Source: Bradyrhizobium sp. WD16
GTDB taxonomy: Bacteria > Pseudomonadota > Alphaproteobacteria > Rhizobiales > Xanthobacteraceae
NCBI RefSeq assembly: GCF_024181725.1
Contig: NZ_CP028908.1
Span: 2,841,501 to 2,905,500 of the forward strand
DNA: 64,000 nt
Direction: 5' to 3'
Below are positions 35,821-45,216 of the stretch, one piece after another; within the stretch, counting starts at the first letter, position 1; each line of letters begins with the position of its first letter. A program made the translations under genes and the position numbers. Under the pieces are notes generated by a model. It did no database searches and was not told the origin of the DNA. It worked only from the letters and a program-made list of their open reading frames with translations.

Positions 35821-37554
35821 TTGTCCTCGCGTTTCATTGACCTCTTCACGCCCAAGCTCGTCACCGTCCTGCGCGAGAATTACCGTCTGCCCGATTTGCG
35901 CGCCGATGCTCTGGCCGGGCTCACGGTCGCCATCGTCGCGCTGCCGCTCTCGATGGCGATCGCGATCGCCTCCGGCGTCACGCCCGACCGCGGGCTCACC
36001 ACCGCGATCATCGGCGGCTTCCTGGTTTCGGTGCTGGGCGGCAGCCGCTTTCAGATCGGCGGTCCGGCCGGCGCCTTCATCGTCCTGGTTGCGGCGACCG
36101 TCACCCATCACGGCGTCGACGGTCTGATCCTCGCCACCCTGATCGCGGGCCTGGTGCTGCTGGTCGCGGGCTTCGCCCAGCTCGGCACCTACATCAAATA
36201 CATTCCCTATCCGGTGACCGTGGGCTTCACCTCCGGTATCGCCGTGATCATCTTCGTCAGCCAGATCAAGGATCTGCTCGGCCTGACGCTGGCCGGCGGC
36301 GAACCCGGCGACATCATCCCCAAGCTCAAGGCGCTCGTTGCCGCCTGGACGAGCTTCACGCCCCAGGCTTTCGGCCTGTCGCTGCTCGCCGTCGGCGTCA
36401 TCGTCGCGGTGCGCCGCTGGCGGCCGCACTGGCCGGGACTGCTGATCGCGGTGGCGCTGGTCACAGTGGTGGCCTGGGCTTTCGCCCTGCCGGTGGACAC
36501 GATCGGGTCGCGCTTCGGCGGCATTCCGCGCGGTCTGCCAGCGCCCCATCTGCCTGACGTTTCCCTCGACAAGATCGTCGCGGTGTTGCCGGCGGCGCTA
36601 TCCTTCGCGCTGCTCGGCAGCATCGAAAGCCTGCTTTCCGCCGTGGTCGCCGACAGCATGAGCGGCCGCCGCCATCGCTCGAATTGCGAGCTGGTGGCCC
36701 AGGGCGCCGCCAACATCGCTTCGGCGCTGTTCGGCGGCATCTGCGTGACCGGCACCATCGCCCGCACCGCGACCAATGTGCGCTCGGGTGCCCGCGGTCC
36801 AGTCGCGGGCATGCTGCATTCGGCATTCCTGCTGCTGTTCATGCTGGTCGCGGCGCCGCTGGCGAGCTACATCCCGCTCGCCGCGCTGGCCGGCGTGCTG
36901 GCGACGGTGGCCTGGAATATGGCCGAGCACCATGCTTTCACCACGCTGGTGCGCGCTTCGCGCGGCGATGCCGTGGTGGTGCTGGCGACCTTCTTTCTGA
37001 CCGTCTTCCGTGATCTCACCGAAGGCATCCTCGCCGGTTTCGGCATCAGTGCGCTCCTGTTCCTGCACCGCATGGCCCAGACCGTCGAGGTGCAGAACCT
37101 GCCGGCGCTGGTGGAGGAGGATCGTCCGGACCAGGACCAGGGCAAGCCGCGCACCCGCTACGACACCGCTTACGCCACCGACCGAGACGTGGTGGTCTAC
37201 CGGATCTCCGGCGCGTTCTTCTTCGGCACCGCGGCCAGCGTCGCCATGGCGCTGGAAGCGATCGCCGAACATCCCAAGGCCTATGTCATCGATCTGTCGG
37301 CGGTGCCGGTGCTGGATTCCAGCGCTGCTGCGACGCTGGAGGGCTTCGTCCGCCAGGCGGTCCGGCGTCATACCCGGATCTATTTCGCCGGGGCGCGTGC
37401 CCCGGTCCGCCTCGCGCTGCAGATGCACGGCGTCCGCCAGCCGCCGGTCCGCTTCGTGGCGAGCCTCGAGGCGGCGGTCGCCCTGGCCCACGCCAACCTG
37501 CCCGACCTGATCGCCGAGGATGATCACCTCGCAGGCCCGCAGCCCGTCGCCTGA
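35821..37554 (+). CDS. SulP family inorganic anion transporter with STAS domain
   Basis: A 577-residue SLC26/SulP transporter. The first ~430 residues hold about 11-12 membrane segments, with the family motif ALAGLTVAIVALPLSMAIAI and GGSRFQIGGPAGAFIVLVAA, plus SIESLLSAVVADSMSGRRHR and GGICVTGTIARTATN. The C-terminal STAS domain (from about DRDVVVYRISGAFFFG to the end) has VIDLSAVPVLDSSAAATLE. No ATG precedes the first membrane helix in this frame, so TTG 35821 is the most likely start. Transported anion (sulfate, bicarbonate or dicarboxylate) is not determined. A strong hairpin follows. Confidence 0.87.
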   Translation: MSSRFIDLFTPKLVTVLRENYRLPDLRADALAGLTVAIVALPLSMAIAIASGVTPDRGLTTAIIGGFLVSVLGGSRFQIGGPAGAFIVLVAATVTHHGVDGLILATLIAGLVLLVAGFAQLGTYIKYIPYPVTVGFTSGIAVIIFVSQIKDLLGLTLAGGEPGDIIPKLKALVAAWTSFTPQAFGLSLLAVGVIVAVRRWRPHWPGLLIAVALVTVVAWAFALPVDTIGSRFGGIPRGLPAPHLPDVSLDKIVAVLPAALSFALLGSIESLLSAVVADSMSGRRHRSNCELVAQGAANIASALFGGICVTGTIARTATNVRSGARGPVAGMLHSAFLLLFMLVAAPLASYIPLAALAGVLATVAWNMAEHHAFTTLVRASRGDAVVVLATFFLTVFRDLTEGILAGFGISALLFLHRMAQTVEVQNLPALVEEDRPDQDQGKPRTRYDTAYATDRDVVVYRISGAFFFGTAASVAMALEAIAEHPKAYVIDLSAVPVLDSSAAATLEGFVRQAVRRHTRIYFAGARAPVRLALQMHGVRQPPVRFVASLEAAVALAHANLPDLIAEDDHLAGPQPVA

Positions 37555-37586
37555 TTGACAGGCGGCGTTCCCGGTGGTTTGACCCG

Positions 37587-37614
37587 GGCCGCCCGGTGAA
37601 TAATCCGGGCGGCC
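37587..37614 (+). terminator. GC hairpin after the SulP gene
   Basis: GGCCGCCCGG (37587-37596) and CCGGGCGGCC (37605-37614) form a 10-bp perfect stem around TGAATAAT. It starts 32 bases after the stop. No T-run follows. Confidence 0.5.
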
Positions 37615-37719
37615 GCAGGCTCCAGTCGGGGGGATAGCCGCGGCACGTCAAACACCAGCATAGGGCCTCCTCATGCAGGGTATCGTCAAGATTGCGGCCG
37701 TCGGGCCGGCTCTTTTGCC

Positions 37720-38553
37720 ATGACCTCCGCTCCGGCCGCCTGCCTGATCGGCTGGCCGGTGGCGCATTCGCGCTCGCCGCTGATCCACCGCTACTGGCTG
37801 AAGACCCTCGGCATCGCCGGCGATTATCGCGCCGAAGCGGTGGCGCCGGAGGCGGTGACGGCATTCGTCTCCACGCTGCGCGAGCGCGGTTATGTCGGTG
37901 CCAATGTCACCATTCCGCACAAGAAGCGTGTGCTCGAACTCGCTGCGCCCGACGGGCGCGCCCGCGCCGTGGGTGCCGCCAATACGCTGTGGTTCGAGGA
38001 CGACCGGCTGCGCGCCACCAATACCGACGTCGAAGGTTTCATTCACAACCTCGATGCGGCGGCACCCTCCTGGAACAGCGGCGGCACGGCCCTGGTGCTC
38101 GGCGCCGGCGGTTCGTCCCGCGCCGTGATCTTCGGCCTGCTCGAGCGCGGTGTCCGGCGCGTCCACGTCGCCAACCGCACGCTGGTGCGGGGCGTGGAGC
38201 TCGCCGTGCTGTTCGGCGATCGCGTCGAGGCGATCGGCTGGGAGGACATCGACCGCGTGATGCCGCACGCCGATCTTCTGGTGAACACCACGTCGCTCGG
38301 CATGGTCGGGCAGCCGCCGCTCGATATCGCGCTCGATGCGCTGCCGGGGAACACAGTCGTCGCCGATCTCGTCTACGCGCCGCTGGTGACGCCGCTGCTC
38401 GCCGCCGCCCGCGCGCGCGATTTGCGCACCGCCGACGGGCTCGGCATGCTGCTGCACCAGGCCGTGCGCGGCTTCTCGTTGTGGTTCGGAACCACACCGC
38501 GAGTGACGGCGGAACTTCGCGCGCTGGTCGAGGCCGATCTCACGAAAGCTTGA
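37720..38553 (+). CDS. aroE: shikimate dehydrogenase
   Basis: A 277-residue NADP-dependent enzyme that reduces 3-dehydroshikimate to shikimate. GWPVAHSRSPLIHRYWL (shikimate-binding SxS), NVTIPHKK with the catalytic lysine, NTDVEGF, GAGGSSRAV (nucleotide-binding GxGGxxR), VNTTSLGM and DGLGMLLHQA are all present. Full length. No other aro or dnaQ/coaE gene is adjacent in this window. Confidence 0.95.
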   Translation: MTSAPAACLIGWPVAHSRSPLIHRYWLKTLGIAGDYRAEAVAPEAVTAFVSTLRERGYVGANVTIPHKKRVLELAAPDGRARAVGAANTLWFEDDRLRATNTDVEGFIHNLDAAAPSWNSGGTALVLGAGGSSRAVIFGLLERGVRRVHVANRTLVRGVELAVLFGDRVEAIGWEDIDRVMPHADLLVNTTSLGMVGQPPLDIALDALPGNTVVADLVYAPLVTPLLAAARARDLRTADGLGMLLHQAVRGFSLWFGTTPRVTAELRALVEADLTKA

Positions 38554-38622
38554 GGCGGCGGAATAAGACGCTTGGCCTCGTGTTCTGAGGCATGTTGCCA
38601 CAAACGCGAGCGGTGAACCGTC

Positions 38623-39237
38623 ATGACCTTTCTGCGCCTTTCCGTCCTCGTCTCCGCCCTTGTCCTCTCGGCCCCGATCTGCGCTGAGGCGCAGCCCTCG
38701 CCGGTGCCGTCGCGCATCCGCGGCACCATTGAGCGTGCCGATGGATCATTGCTCACGGTGAAGGCCCGTGACGGCAGCGACCTGCAACTGCGCGTACCGG
38801 ACAACGTCCCGGTCAGCGGCATCGAGCGCATCACGCTCGCCGACATCAAGCCCGGCACCTTCATCGGGGTCGCCGCCATGCCGCAGGCCGACGGCAGCCA
38901 GAAAGCGTTGTCGGTCCATCTGTTTCCGGAATCGATGCGCGGCACCGGCGAGGGCTTCCGCCCCTGGGACCTGCGGCCCAACAGCACCATGACCAATGCC
39001 ACGGTGGATCAGCGCGTCACTGCCAACGACGGTGAACATCTCACCGTGAAGTACAAGGGTGGCGAAAAGACCGTGGTGGTGACGCCGGAAACGCCGATCG
39101 TCACTTATGCACCGGGCAACGTCGCCGAGCTGGTCCCCGGCGCCAAGATCATCGCCTTCGTCAACCGCAGGAGCGACGGCAGCCTGGAGGCGTCGCGCAT
39201 CGGCGTCGGTCGCAACGGCCTGACGCCGCCGATGTGA
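38623..39237 (+). CDS. exported protein, DUF5666-like, hypothetical
   Basis: A 204-residue protein with a signal peptide (LRLSVLVSALVLSAPICAEA, cleavage near AEAQ). The mature part has two OB-like or SH3-like repeats: RIRGTIERADGSLLTVKARD and, after ~75 residues, ANDGEHLTVKYKGGEKTVVV, each followed by a P-T/V-P-I/V stretch and a KPGTFIGV/VPGAKIIAF element. This twofold pattern resembles DUF5666-type proteins. Location periplasmic; function unknown. Confidence 0.7.
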   Translation: MTFLRLSVLVSALVLSAPICAEAQPSPVPSRIRGTIERADGSLLTVKARDGSDLQLRVPDNVPVSGIERITLADIKPGTFIGVAAMPQADGSQKALSVHLFPESMRGTGEGFRPWDLRPNSTMTNATVDQRVTANDGEHLTVKYKGGEKTVVVTPETPIVTYAPGNVAELVPGAKIIAFVNRRSDGSLEASRIGVGRNGLTPPM

Positions 39238-39249
39238 GGAGCCGCCGCC

Positions 39250-39504
39250 TCAGTGCCGGCGGCAGTGCCGCACGCCGCGGGAATCGCGCCAGCACGACTT
39301 GTAACCGCGATGGAAGGTCGGCCCGCCGACGACCGCCCCGACAACGCCCCCCGCCACCGCGCCGATCGGTCCGAGGACGATGGCGCCGGTGCCGGCCCCG
39401 ATCGCTGCGCCGCTGAGCGTGCTGCTGCTGGTGGTCTGCGCAGACGCCGGCGCTGCGAAGGCGATCGCGGCGAGCGTGGCCGAGGTGACGACGAGACGGT
39501 GCAT
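39250..39504 (-). CDS. small exported glycine-zipper protein
   Basis: An 84-residue protein from ATG 39504 with GGGAGG upstream. Signal peptide MHRLVVTSATLAAIAFAAPA is cut near ASAQ. The mature core SGAAIGAGTGAIVLGPIGAV then AGGVVGAVVGG is a glycine zipper as in small envelope proteins. Two cysteines (SCWRDSRGVRHC) near the C-terminus could form a disulfide. Convergent with the exported-protein gene 12 bases away. Confidence 0.72.
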   Translation of the reverse strand: MHRLVVTSATLAAIAFAAPASAQTTSSSTLSGAAIGAGTGAIVLGPIGAVAGGVVGAVVGGPTFHRGYKSCWRDSRGVRHCRRH

Positions 39505-39560
39505 GCGGAGCCTCCCGGAAAAGTGATTCGGCCGATCCAAGCGGCCGAATAGGGCGCGAC

Positions 39561-39600
39561 GGCGGCGTGGCGGCGTGGCGGCGTGGCGGCGTGGCGCCGC
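39561..39600. repeat. octanucleotide tandem repeat
   Basis: Four exact copies of GGCGGCGT (39561-39592) plus a diverged fifth, in the gap between the lldD-type gene end and the promoter side of the glycine-zipper gene (57 bases upstream of its ATG). Copy-number change here could alter that promoter spacing. Confidence 0.75.
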
Positions 39601-39632
39601 GGTGCCCGGCACCGCGGCACTCCGACGCGCCT

Positions 39633-40775
39633 TCAGTCTTCGACGATCGACTTGGGGGTGATGCCGGCGATGCTGTTGATGCCGCACAGGCCCATGGTGG
39701 TGGATAACTCCTGGGCGATGATGTCGATCGCCTTGGCGACACCGGCCTGGCCGCCGGCGCCGAGGCCGTAGATATAGGAGCGGCCGATCATGCAGGACTT
39801 CGCGCCGCGCGCGAGCGCCCGGAACAGGTCCTGGCCGGAGCGGATGCCGCCGTCGAACAACACTTCGATCTGCGAGCCGACCGCGTCAACCACCTTGGGC
39901 AGCACTGAAATCGACGACGGCGCACCGTCGAGCTGCCGGCCGCCATGGTTCGACACCACCAGCGCATGGGCACCGGTCCGCACCGCCTCGCGGGCGTCCT
40001 CGGCGTCATGAATGCCCTTGATGATGAGCTTGCCCGGCCAGATGCTGCGGATCCACTCGACGTCCTTCCAGTTCAGCGAGGGATCGAACTGCGAGGCGAC
40101 CCAGCCCGAAACCGAGGCGAGATCCTGCGAGCCGGGCAGGTGGCCGGCGATGTTGCCGAAATTGCGCCGCTTGGAGCGCAGGACGCCGGCGACCCAGCCG
40201 GGCTTGGTGGCGAAGTCGATGACGTTCTTCAGCTTGAGCAGCTGTGGCGGCACCGACAATCCATTCTTGATGTCGGCATGGCGCTGCCCGATCACCTGCA
40301 GGTCCACGGTCAGCACGAGGGCGCTGCATTTGGCGGCGATGGCACGCTCGATCAGCGCCTTGCAGAAGCCGCGGTCCTTCATGACGTAGAGCTGAAACCA
40401 GAACGGCTTGTCGACATTGGCGGCGACGTCCTCGATCGAGCAGATCGACATCGTCGACAGCGTGTAGGGGATGCCGGCGGCCTGGGCGGCGCGGCAGGCA
40501 TAGATCTCGCCGTCCATGTATTGCATGCCGGTCGAACCGACCGGAGCGAGGATCAGCGGCAGGCTGGCCTTCTCGCCGAGAATGGTGGTGGACAGATCGC
40601 GTCTGGAGATGTCCACCAGGATCTTCTGGCGCAGCTTGATCTTCTCCATGTCGGCGCGGTTGGCGCGCAGTGTCTCCTCGGCATAGGAGCCGTGGTCGAC
40701 ATAGTCGAAGAATGCCTTCGGCACCCGGCGCTTGTGAATCTGGCGCAGGTCCTCGATGCAGGTGATATCTTTCAT
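39633..40775 (-). CDS. lldD: FMN-dependent alpha-hydroxy-acid dehydrogenase, L-lactate dehydrogenase type
   Basis: A 380-residue (S)-2-hydroxy-acid oxidising TIM-barrel flavoprotein. ITCIEDLRQIHKRRVPKAFF and DYVDHGSYAEETLRAN are N-terminal family motifs; APVGSTGMQYMDGEIYACRA, VLTVDLQVIGQRHADIKNG and the active-site SNHGGRQLDGAPSSISVL are intact, followed by the FMN-phosphate loop DGGIRSGQDLFRAL. It matches LldD/CtaO-type lactate dehydrogenases, but another hydroxy acid is possible. ATG 40775 follows GGGGAC. Confidence 0.88.
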   Translation of the reverse strand: MKDITCIEDLRQIHKRRVPKAFFDYVDHGSYAEETLRANRADMEKIKLRQKILVDISRRDLSTTILGEKASLPLILAPVGSTGMQYMDGEIYACRAAQAAGIPYTLSTMSICSIEDVAANVDKPFWFQLYVMKDRGFCKALIERAIAAKCSALVLTVDLQVIGQRHADIKNGLSVPPQLLKLKNVIDFATKPGWVAGVLRSKRRNFGNIAGHLPGSQDLASVSGWVASQFDPSLNWKDVEWIRSIWPGKLIIKGIHDAEDAREAVRTGAHALVVSNHGGRQLDGAPSSISVLPKVVDAVGSQIEVLFDGGIRSGQDLFRALARGAKSCMIGRSYIYGLGAGGQAGVAKAIDIIAQELSTTMGLCGINSIAGITPKSIVED

Positions 40776-41163
40776 TGGAAGCGTCCCCGCCCTCTCCGGT
40801 TCAGCGGCTTTCCAGGCCGTCGCGATTGGTCGCAGGGCTGTCATCTAGCACGTTCGGCCGAGGCGTAAACGCGCAACGCGCGGCGGGCAGGCCAGGTGTG
40901 GGGAGCCGATGCAGGAGGGCGTGCGGCGCCGCCGCCGGTAGCACGGTGGGAAAGCGCACGGGTGGCGGCCAGCGCCGGAACGGGCTGGTGATAAGTCGAA
41001 AATATATTTTATATCAATGGCTTAACGCGTTTAGCCGGCGGCGCCCGGTAACCATTGATCATATTTTTTGAAGTCGAATTGATGTCAAAAGGATTATAAG
41101 CACGCCAACGTTATCCAATTCAGGCTCGTGCGTTGCGGAAGGAATGCACGGGGCGGGGGACAC
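40776..41163. other. AT-rich divergent intergenic region upstream of glmM
   Basis: 388 bases between divergent lldD and glmM. From 41000 to 41110 it turns strongly AT-rich. It contains ATCAATGG (41013-41020) and CCATTGAT (41052-41059), an inverted repeat extended by flanking ATAT and followed by ATATTTTTTG. It may be a terminator-like or regulator-binding element; no gene seen. Confidence 0.45.
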
Positions 41164-42510
41164 ATGGCTCGCAAATATTTCGGTACCGATGGCATCCGCG
41201 GTCGCGCCAATGGCGTGATCACGCCGGAATTGGCCCTGAAGGTCGGGCAGGCCGCCGGACTGGTGTTCCAGCGCGGCGATTATCGCCACCGGGTCGTGAT
41301 CGGCAAGGACACCCGCCTGTCCGGCTACATGATCGAGAATGCCCTGGTTGCGGGCTTCACCTCGGTCGGCATGGACGTGCTGCTGCTCGGCCCGATACCG
41401 ACGCCGGCGGTAGCGATGCTGACGCGCTCGATGCGCGCCGATCTCGGGGTGATGATCTCCGCCTCCCACAACCTGTTCGATGACAACGGCATCAAGTTGT
41501 TCGGTCCCGACGGCTACAAGCTGTCCGACGAGGTCGAGCTTCAGATCGAGCAACTGATGGACGAGAGCATCGCCAAGAAGCTCGCCGCAAGCGCCAGCCT
41601 CGGCCGCGCCCGCCGCATCGACGGCGTCCATGACCGCTACATCGAATTCGCCAAGCGCACCTTGCCGCGCAATCTCAGCCTGGATGGCATTCGCGTGGTG
41701 GTCGATTGCGCCCATGGCGCCGCCTACAAGGTGGTGCCTGAAGCGCTGTGGGAACTCGGCGCCGACGTGATCGCCATCGGGGTCGAGCCGGACGGCTTCA
41801 ACATCAACAAGGACTGCGGATCGACCTCGCCGGAGGCGTTGCGCAGCAAGGTGCGCGAAATGCGCGCCGATATCGGCATCGCGCTGGACGGCGACGCCGA
41901 CCGCGTCATCGTGGTCGACGAGCGCGGCCATCTCGTCGACGGCGACCAACTCCTGGCCGTGGTGGCGCAGAGCTGGAAGGAAGACGGCCGGCTGTCGAAG
42001 CCCGGCATCGTCGCCACCGTGATGTCCAATCTCGGCCTCGAACGCTATCTTGCCGCAGAGGGGCTGGTTCTGTTGCGCACCCCGGTCGGCGATCGCTACG
42101 TCATCGAACAGATGCTGGCCCAGGGCTACAATGTCGGCGGCGAGCAGTCCGGTCACATCGTGCTGTCCGACTACAACACCACAGGCGACGGTTTCGTCTC
42201 CGCCCTGCAGGTGCTCGCGGTCATCCAGAAGCTCGGCCGCCCGGTCTCGGAGGTCTGCCACCGCTTCGAACCTTTGCCGCAGATCCTCAAGAACGTGCGC
42301 TACCGCAGCGGCAAGCCGCTGGAGCAGCCCGAGGTCAAGTCCGCCATGGCCGCTGCCGAAGCGCGTCTCGGCTCCGGCGGACGCCTGCTGGTGCGATCGT
42401 CAGGCACCGAGCCGGTGATCCGCGTCATGGGCGAGGGCGACGACCACGACACCGTTGAGGATGCGGTGGATCTCGTCGTGGCGGCCCTGAGCCAGGCGGC
42501 GGCGGCCTGA
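41164..42510 (+). CDS. glmM: phosphoglucosamine mutase
   Basis: A 448-residue alpha-D-phosphohexomutase that makes glucosamine-1-phosphate for UDP-GlcNAc. It begins [13 protein letters not shown] as GlmM does; the phosphoserine loop is MISASHN with Ser101, the metal loop is LDGDADR, the sugar loop GEQSGHIV, and the phosphate-binding loop [15 protein letters not shown] 41164 follows GGGGGAC. Downstream on the same strand is an MFS exporter. Confidence 0.96.
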   Translation: MARKYFGTDGIRGRANGVITPELALKVGQAAGLVFQRGDYRHRVVIGKDTRLSGYMIENALVAGFTSVGMDVLLLGPIPTPAVAMLTRSMRADLGVMISASHNLFDDNGIKLFGPDGYKLSDEVELQIEQLMDESIAKKLAASASLGRARRIDGVHDRYIEFAKRTLPRNLSLDGIRVVVDCAHGAAYKVVPEALWELGADVIAIGVEPDGFNINKDCGSTSPEALRSKVREMRADIGIALDGDADRVIVVDERGHLVDGDQLLAVVAQSWKEDGRLSKPGIVATVMSNLGLERYLAAEGLVLLRTPVGDRYVIEQMLAQGYNVGGEQSGHIVLSDYNTTGDGFVSALQVLAVIQKLGRPVSEVCHRFEPLPQILKNVRYRSGKPLEQPEVKSAMAAAEARLGSGGRLLVRSSGTEPVIRVMGEGDDHDTVEDAVDLVVAALSQAAAA

Positions 42511-42607
42511 CCGGTCCGGGCGGCGTTCAGCCGTCCGTCTGCCGCGGCCCAATCCACTGCGTCCAGCTCCGTTCAAGGCAGCCATGGCCAAATGAGGCTG
42601 GCTGGCC

Positions 42608-43927
42608 TTGGCGCAGGGCACTAAACATGCGGCGCATTCGCATCTGGTGCCCGCATCGGCCGCGGATGCACCCATCGAGAGTGCTGCCTTGAACAAGCCC
42701 GTTGTCATCGCCGATGGCGCACCCGTTGCGCCCGCCAGCACCGTCAGCCCGCCTGCAGCCACCGGGCCGGTCTACGTGGTGCTGGGCGGAATCAGCCTTT
42801 CGCATTTCCTCAACGACACGATGCAGTCGTTGATTCCGTCGGTCTATCCGATCCTGAAGGCCAATTACGCGCTCGATTTCGCCCAGATCGGCCTGATCAC
42901 GCTGGTGTTCCAGGTCACGGCCTCGCTGCTGCAGCCGCTGATCGGGATGGCGACGGACCGCAAGCCGATGCCGTTCTCTCTCGCCGCCGGCATGGGCTTC
43001 ACCTTCTTCGGCCTGCTGCTGATCAGCACCGCCCATCACTACGCGATGATCCTGGTCGCCGCGGCGCTGATCGGGCTGGGCTCGGCGGTGTTCCATCCGG
43101 AATCGGCGCGCATCGCCAGGCTCGCATCCGGCGGCCGCTACGGGCTTGCCCAGTCGATCTTCCAGGTCGGCGGCAATTTCGGCTCGGCGATGGGGCCGGT
43201 GCTGGCGGCGCTGATCGTTGTGCCCTTCGGCCAGCCGAGCCTCGCATGGTTCTCCTCCATCGCCTTCCTGGCCATGATCATCCTGTGGCGCATCGGGCGG
43301 TGGTACCGGCCGCGTGTCGTGCCGCGCAAGGCGGCGCAGCTGATGCGTCCGGTCGACGGGCCGTCGCCGCTGCGCACCGCGCTCACGCTGGCGATCCTCA
43401 TCGTGCTGGTGTTCTCGAAGTTCTTCTACATGTCGAGCCTGACCAGCTATTACACCTTCTATCTGATGCACAAATTCGGTGTGTCGACCCAGAGCGCCCA
43501 GCTCTACCTGTTCCTGTTCCTGGGCGCCGTCGCCGCCGGGACGTTGTTCGGCGGGCCGATCGGCGATCGCGTCGGGCGGCGCTACGTGATCTGGTTTTCG
43601 ATCCTCGGGGCGCTGCCTTTCACACTGGCTTTGCCCTATGCCTCGCTCGAGGTCAGCGCCCTGCTCAGCGTCATCATCGGCCTGATCCTCGCCTCTGCCA
43701 TGCCGGCGATCCTGGTCTATGCCCAGGAGCTGATGCCGCACCGCTTCGGCATGATCTCGGGGCTGTTCTTCGGCTTCGCCTTCGGCGCCGCCGGCATCGG
43801 GGCGGCGATCTTCGGCGAAGTCGCCGATCGCATGGGCATCGATTTCGTCTATTCGATCTGCGCCTATCTGCCGGCGCTCGGCTTGCTCGCGGTGTTCCTG
43901 CCCAATCTCAACCGCGCCGCGCGCTGA
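42608..43927 (+). CDS. MFS transporter, fosmidomycin-resistance (Fsr)-like
   Basis: About 439 residues, 12 membrane segments. GGISLSHFLNDTMQSLIPSV and YPILKANYALDFAQIGLITL are hallmarks of the Fsr branch; GSAVFHPESARIARLASGGR and the loop GGPIGDRVGRRYVIW (MFS motif A) also fit. No ATG is suitable. TTG 42608 has GAGG upstream and gives a ~50-residue low-complexity N-terminus; TTG 42689 is a shorter alternative. Substrate is unknown; drug or sugar efflux is possible. Confidence 0.85.
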   Translation: MAQGTKHAAHSHLVPASAADAPIESAALNKPVVIADGAPVAPASTVSPPAATGPVYVVLGGISLSHFLNDTMQSLIPSVYPILKANYALDFAQIGLITLVFQVTASLLQPLIGMATDRKPMPFSLAAGMGFTFFGLLLISTAHHYAMILVAAALIGLGSAVFHPESARIARLASGGRYGLAQSIFQVGGNFGSAMGPVLAALIVVPFGQPSLAWFSSIAFLAMIILWRIGRWYRPRVVPRKAAQLMRPVDGPSPLRTALTLAILIVLVFSKFFYMSSLTSYYTFYLMHKFGVSTQSAQLYLFLFLGAVAAGTLFGGPIGDRVGRRYVIWFSILGALPFTLALPYASLEVSALLSVIIGLILASAMPAILVYAQELMPHRFGMISGLFFGFAFGAAGIGAAIFGEVADRMGIDFVYSICAYLPALGLLAVFLPNLNRAAR

Positions 43928-44157
43928 GGAACTGCTGATCCGGCTCGCGGGCCATGCGGCGCGCCAATTCCCAACGCATCGTTAACCCCGGTAAACAAGC
44001 CGTTGCGGGAGCGCCTTCACTGCGTGCTCGACAACGCCTCATCAACCTTAATTATTAGGGTTAAGTGGCGCTTAAACTTTTTCTGGCATCGTTCCGATCG
44101 TGAGTTTTGTGAGTGAGGCCTTTTGCGTCGTCTGCCTCACGGACGAAGGGACCGATC

Positions 44158-45015
44158 ATGCGTAGCCTGAAACATCTCATCGCCGCGACCGCGGCCTCCC
44201 TGCTGTCCACCGCGGTTATGGCCGCCGATCTCCCAATCGATCCGCCGCCCGCCTATGCGCCGCCGCCCGCCTTCGATCCCAGCGGCTGGTATCTGCGCGG
44301 CGACATTGGCTTCAGCAATCAGAGCGTGAAACGCCTCGAAAACGCACTCGATTCCACGCTGCTGACCCAGAGCCAGACGCTCGATTTCAACACGGCCGGA
44401 ATCTTCGGCATCGGCGTCGGCTATCAGGTCAACAACTGGTTCCGTGCCGATCTGACCGGTGAATATCGGGGCAAATCGACGCTCAACGGGCTCGAGCTCA
44501 ACACCTTCAGTTATGGCGGCTTTGTCCACAGCGGTGCCGATAAGTACACCGCGGACAAATCGGAATGGCTGGTCCTCGCCAACGCCTATGTGGACCTCGG
44601 CACCTGGTGGAGCGTGACGCCGTTCATCGGCGCAGGCGTCGGCGCGGCGCGGGTGTCGGTCTCGAACTTCATCGATCAGGGATTGACCGATGCCGTTCCC
44701 GGCTTTCCGGCGACCTATGGAGCGACGCCGGGTACTGCCTATGCCGCTGCTGCGTCGCGCTGGAATTTCGCCTGGGCAGCCCATGCCGGTCTGGCCTACC
44801 GGGTTACACCGAGTCTGACGATGGAATTGGCCTATCGTTACGTTGATCTCGGCGACGGCGCCACCGCGGATATCGTGACCTATCAAGGTACCAATAACGT
44901 CGTGAATCCCATGACGTTCAAACATATTACGTCTCAGGATCTGAAACTCGGCGTGCGCTGGTCGCTGGATCCGACCCCGGTCTACGCGCCGAGGCCGCTG
45001 ATCACCAAAGGCTGA
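44158..45015 (+). CDS. outer-membrane beta-barrel protein (Omp25/31 type)
   Basis: A 285-residue protein with signal peptide MRSLKHLIAATAASLLSTAV (cleavage near MAADLP). After a proline-rich linker (PPPAYAPPPAF) the barrel begins at GWYLRGDIGFSNQ and shows alternating strands such as FGIGVGYQVNNWFRADLTGE, TPFIGAGVGAARVSV, AWAAHAGLAYRVTPSLTMEL and AYRYVDLGDG. The plan fits the 8-stranded Omp25/Omp31 family; the end (KLGVRWSLD...) is atypical, extending past the last strand with a PLITKG tail. ATG 44158 has AAGGGA upstream. A strong terminator follows. Confidence 0.87.
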   Translation: MRSLKHLIAATAASLLSTAVMAADLPIDPPPAYAPPPAFDPSGWYLRGDIGFSNQSVKRLENALDSTLLTQSQTLDFNTAGIFGIGVGYQVNNWFRADLTGEYRGKSTLNGLELNTFSYGGFVHSGADKYTADKSEWLVLANAYVDLGTWWSVTPFIGAGVGAARVSVSNFIDQGLTDAVPGFPATYGATPGTAYAAAASRWNFAWAAHAGLAYRVTPSLTMELAYRYVDLGDGATADIVTYQGTNNVVNPMTFKHITSQDLKLGVRWSLDPTPVYAPRPLITKG

Positions 45016-45038
45016 TCGGACAATATCAAATCGGCTCA

Positions 45039-45077
45039 GACGACGGCGCGGAGCGATCCGTGCCGTCGTCGTTTTTT
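45039..45077 (+). terminator. intrinsic terminator of the first outer-membrane gene
   Basis: GACGACGGC (45039-45047) pairs with GCCGTCGTC (45062-45070). The interior GCGGA/TCCGT extends the stem to 14 pairs around GCGA. It is followed by GTTTTTT. Confidence 0.9.
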
Positions 45078-45216
45078 GCGCCCACTCGACGGCCGGCGAC
45101 GCATGAATTGCATGAGTTACCCGACCGGGCTGAGGCGGCGTCGTTAACGCAACGAATGATTAAGGTTAACGCGCAATACTGCCGCCATATGGATCACGTG
45201 TCGGTGGAGTGACGTT

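Noticed and set aside
40985-41110. A tRNA or small stable RNA in the AT-rich gap before glmM
   Set aside because: No cloverleaf with a T-loop motif; only one imperfect inverted repeat, listed as a finding instead.
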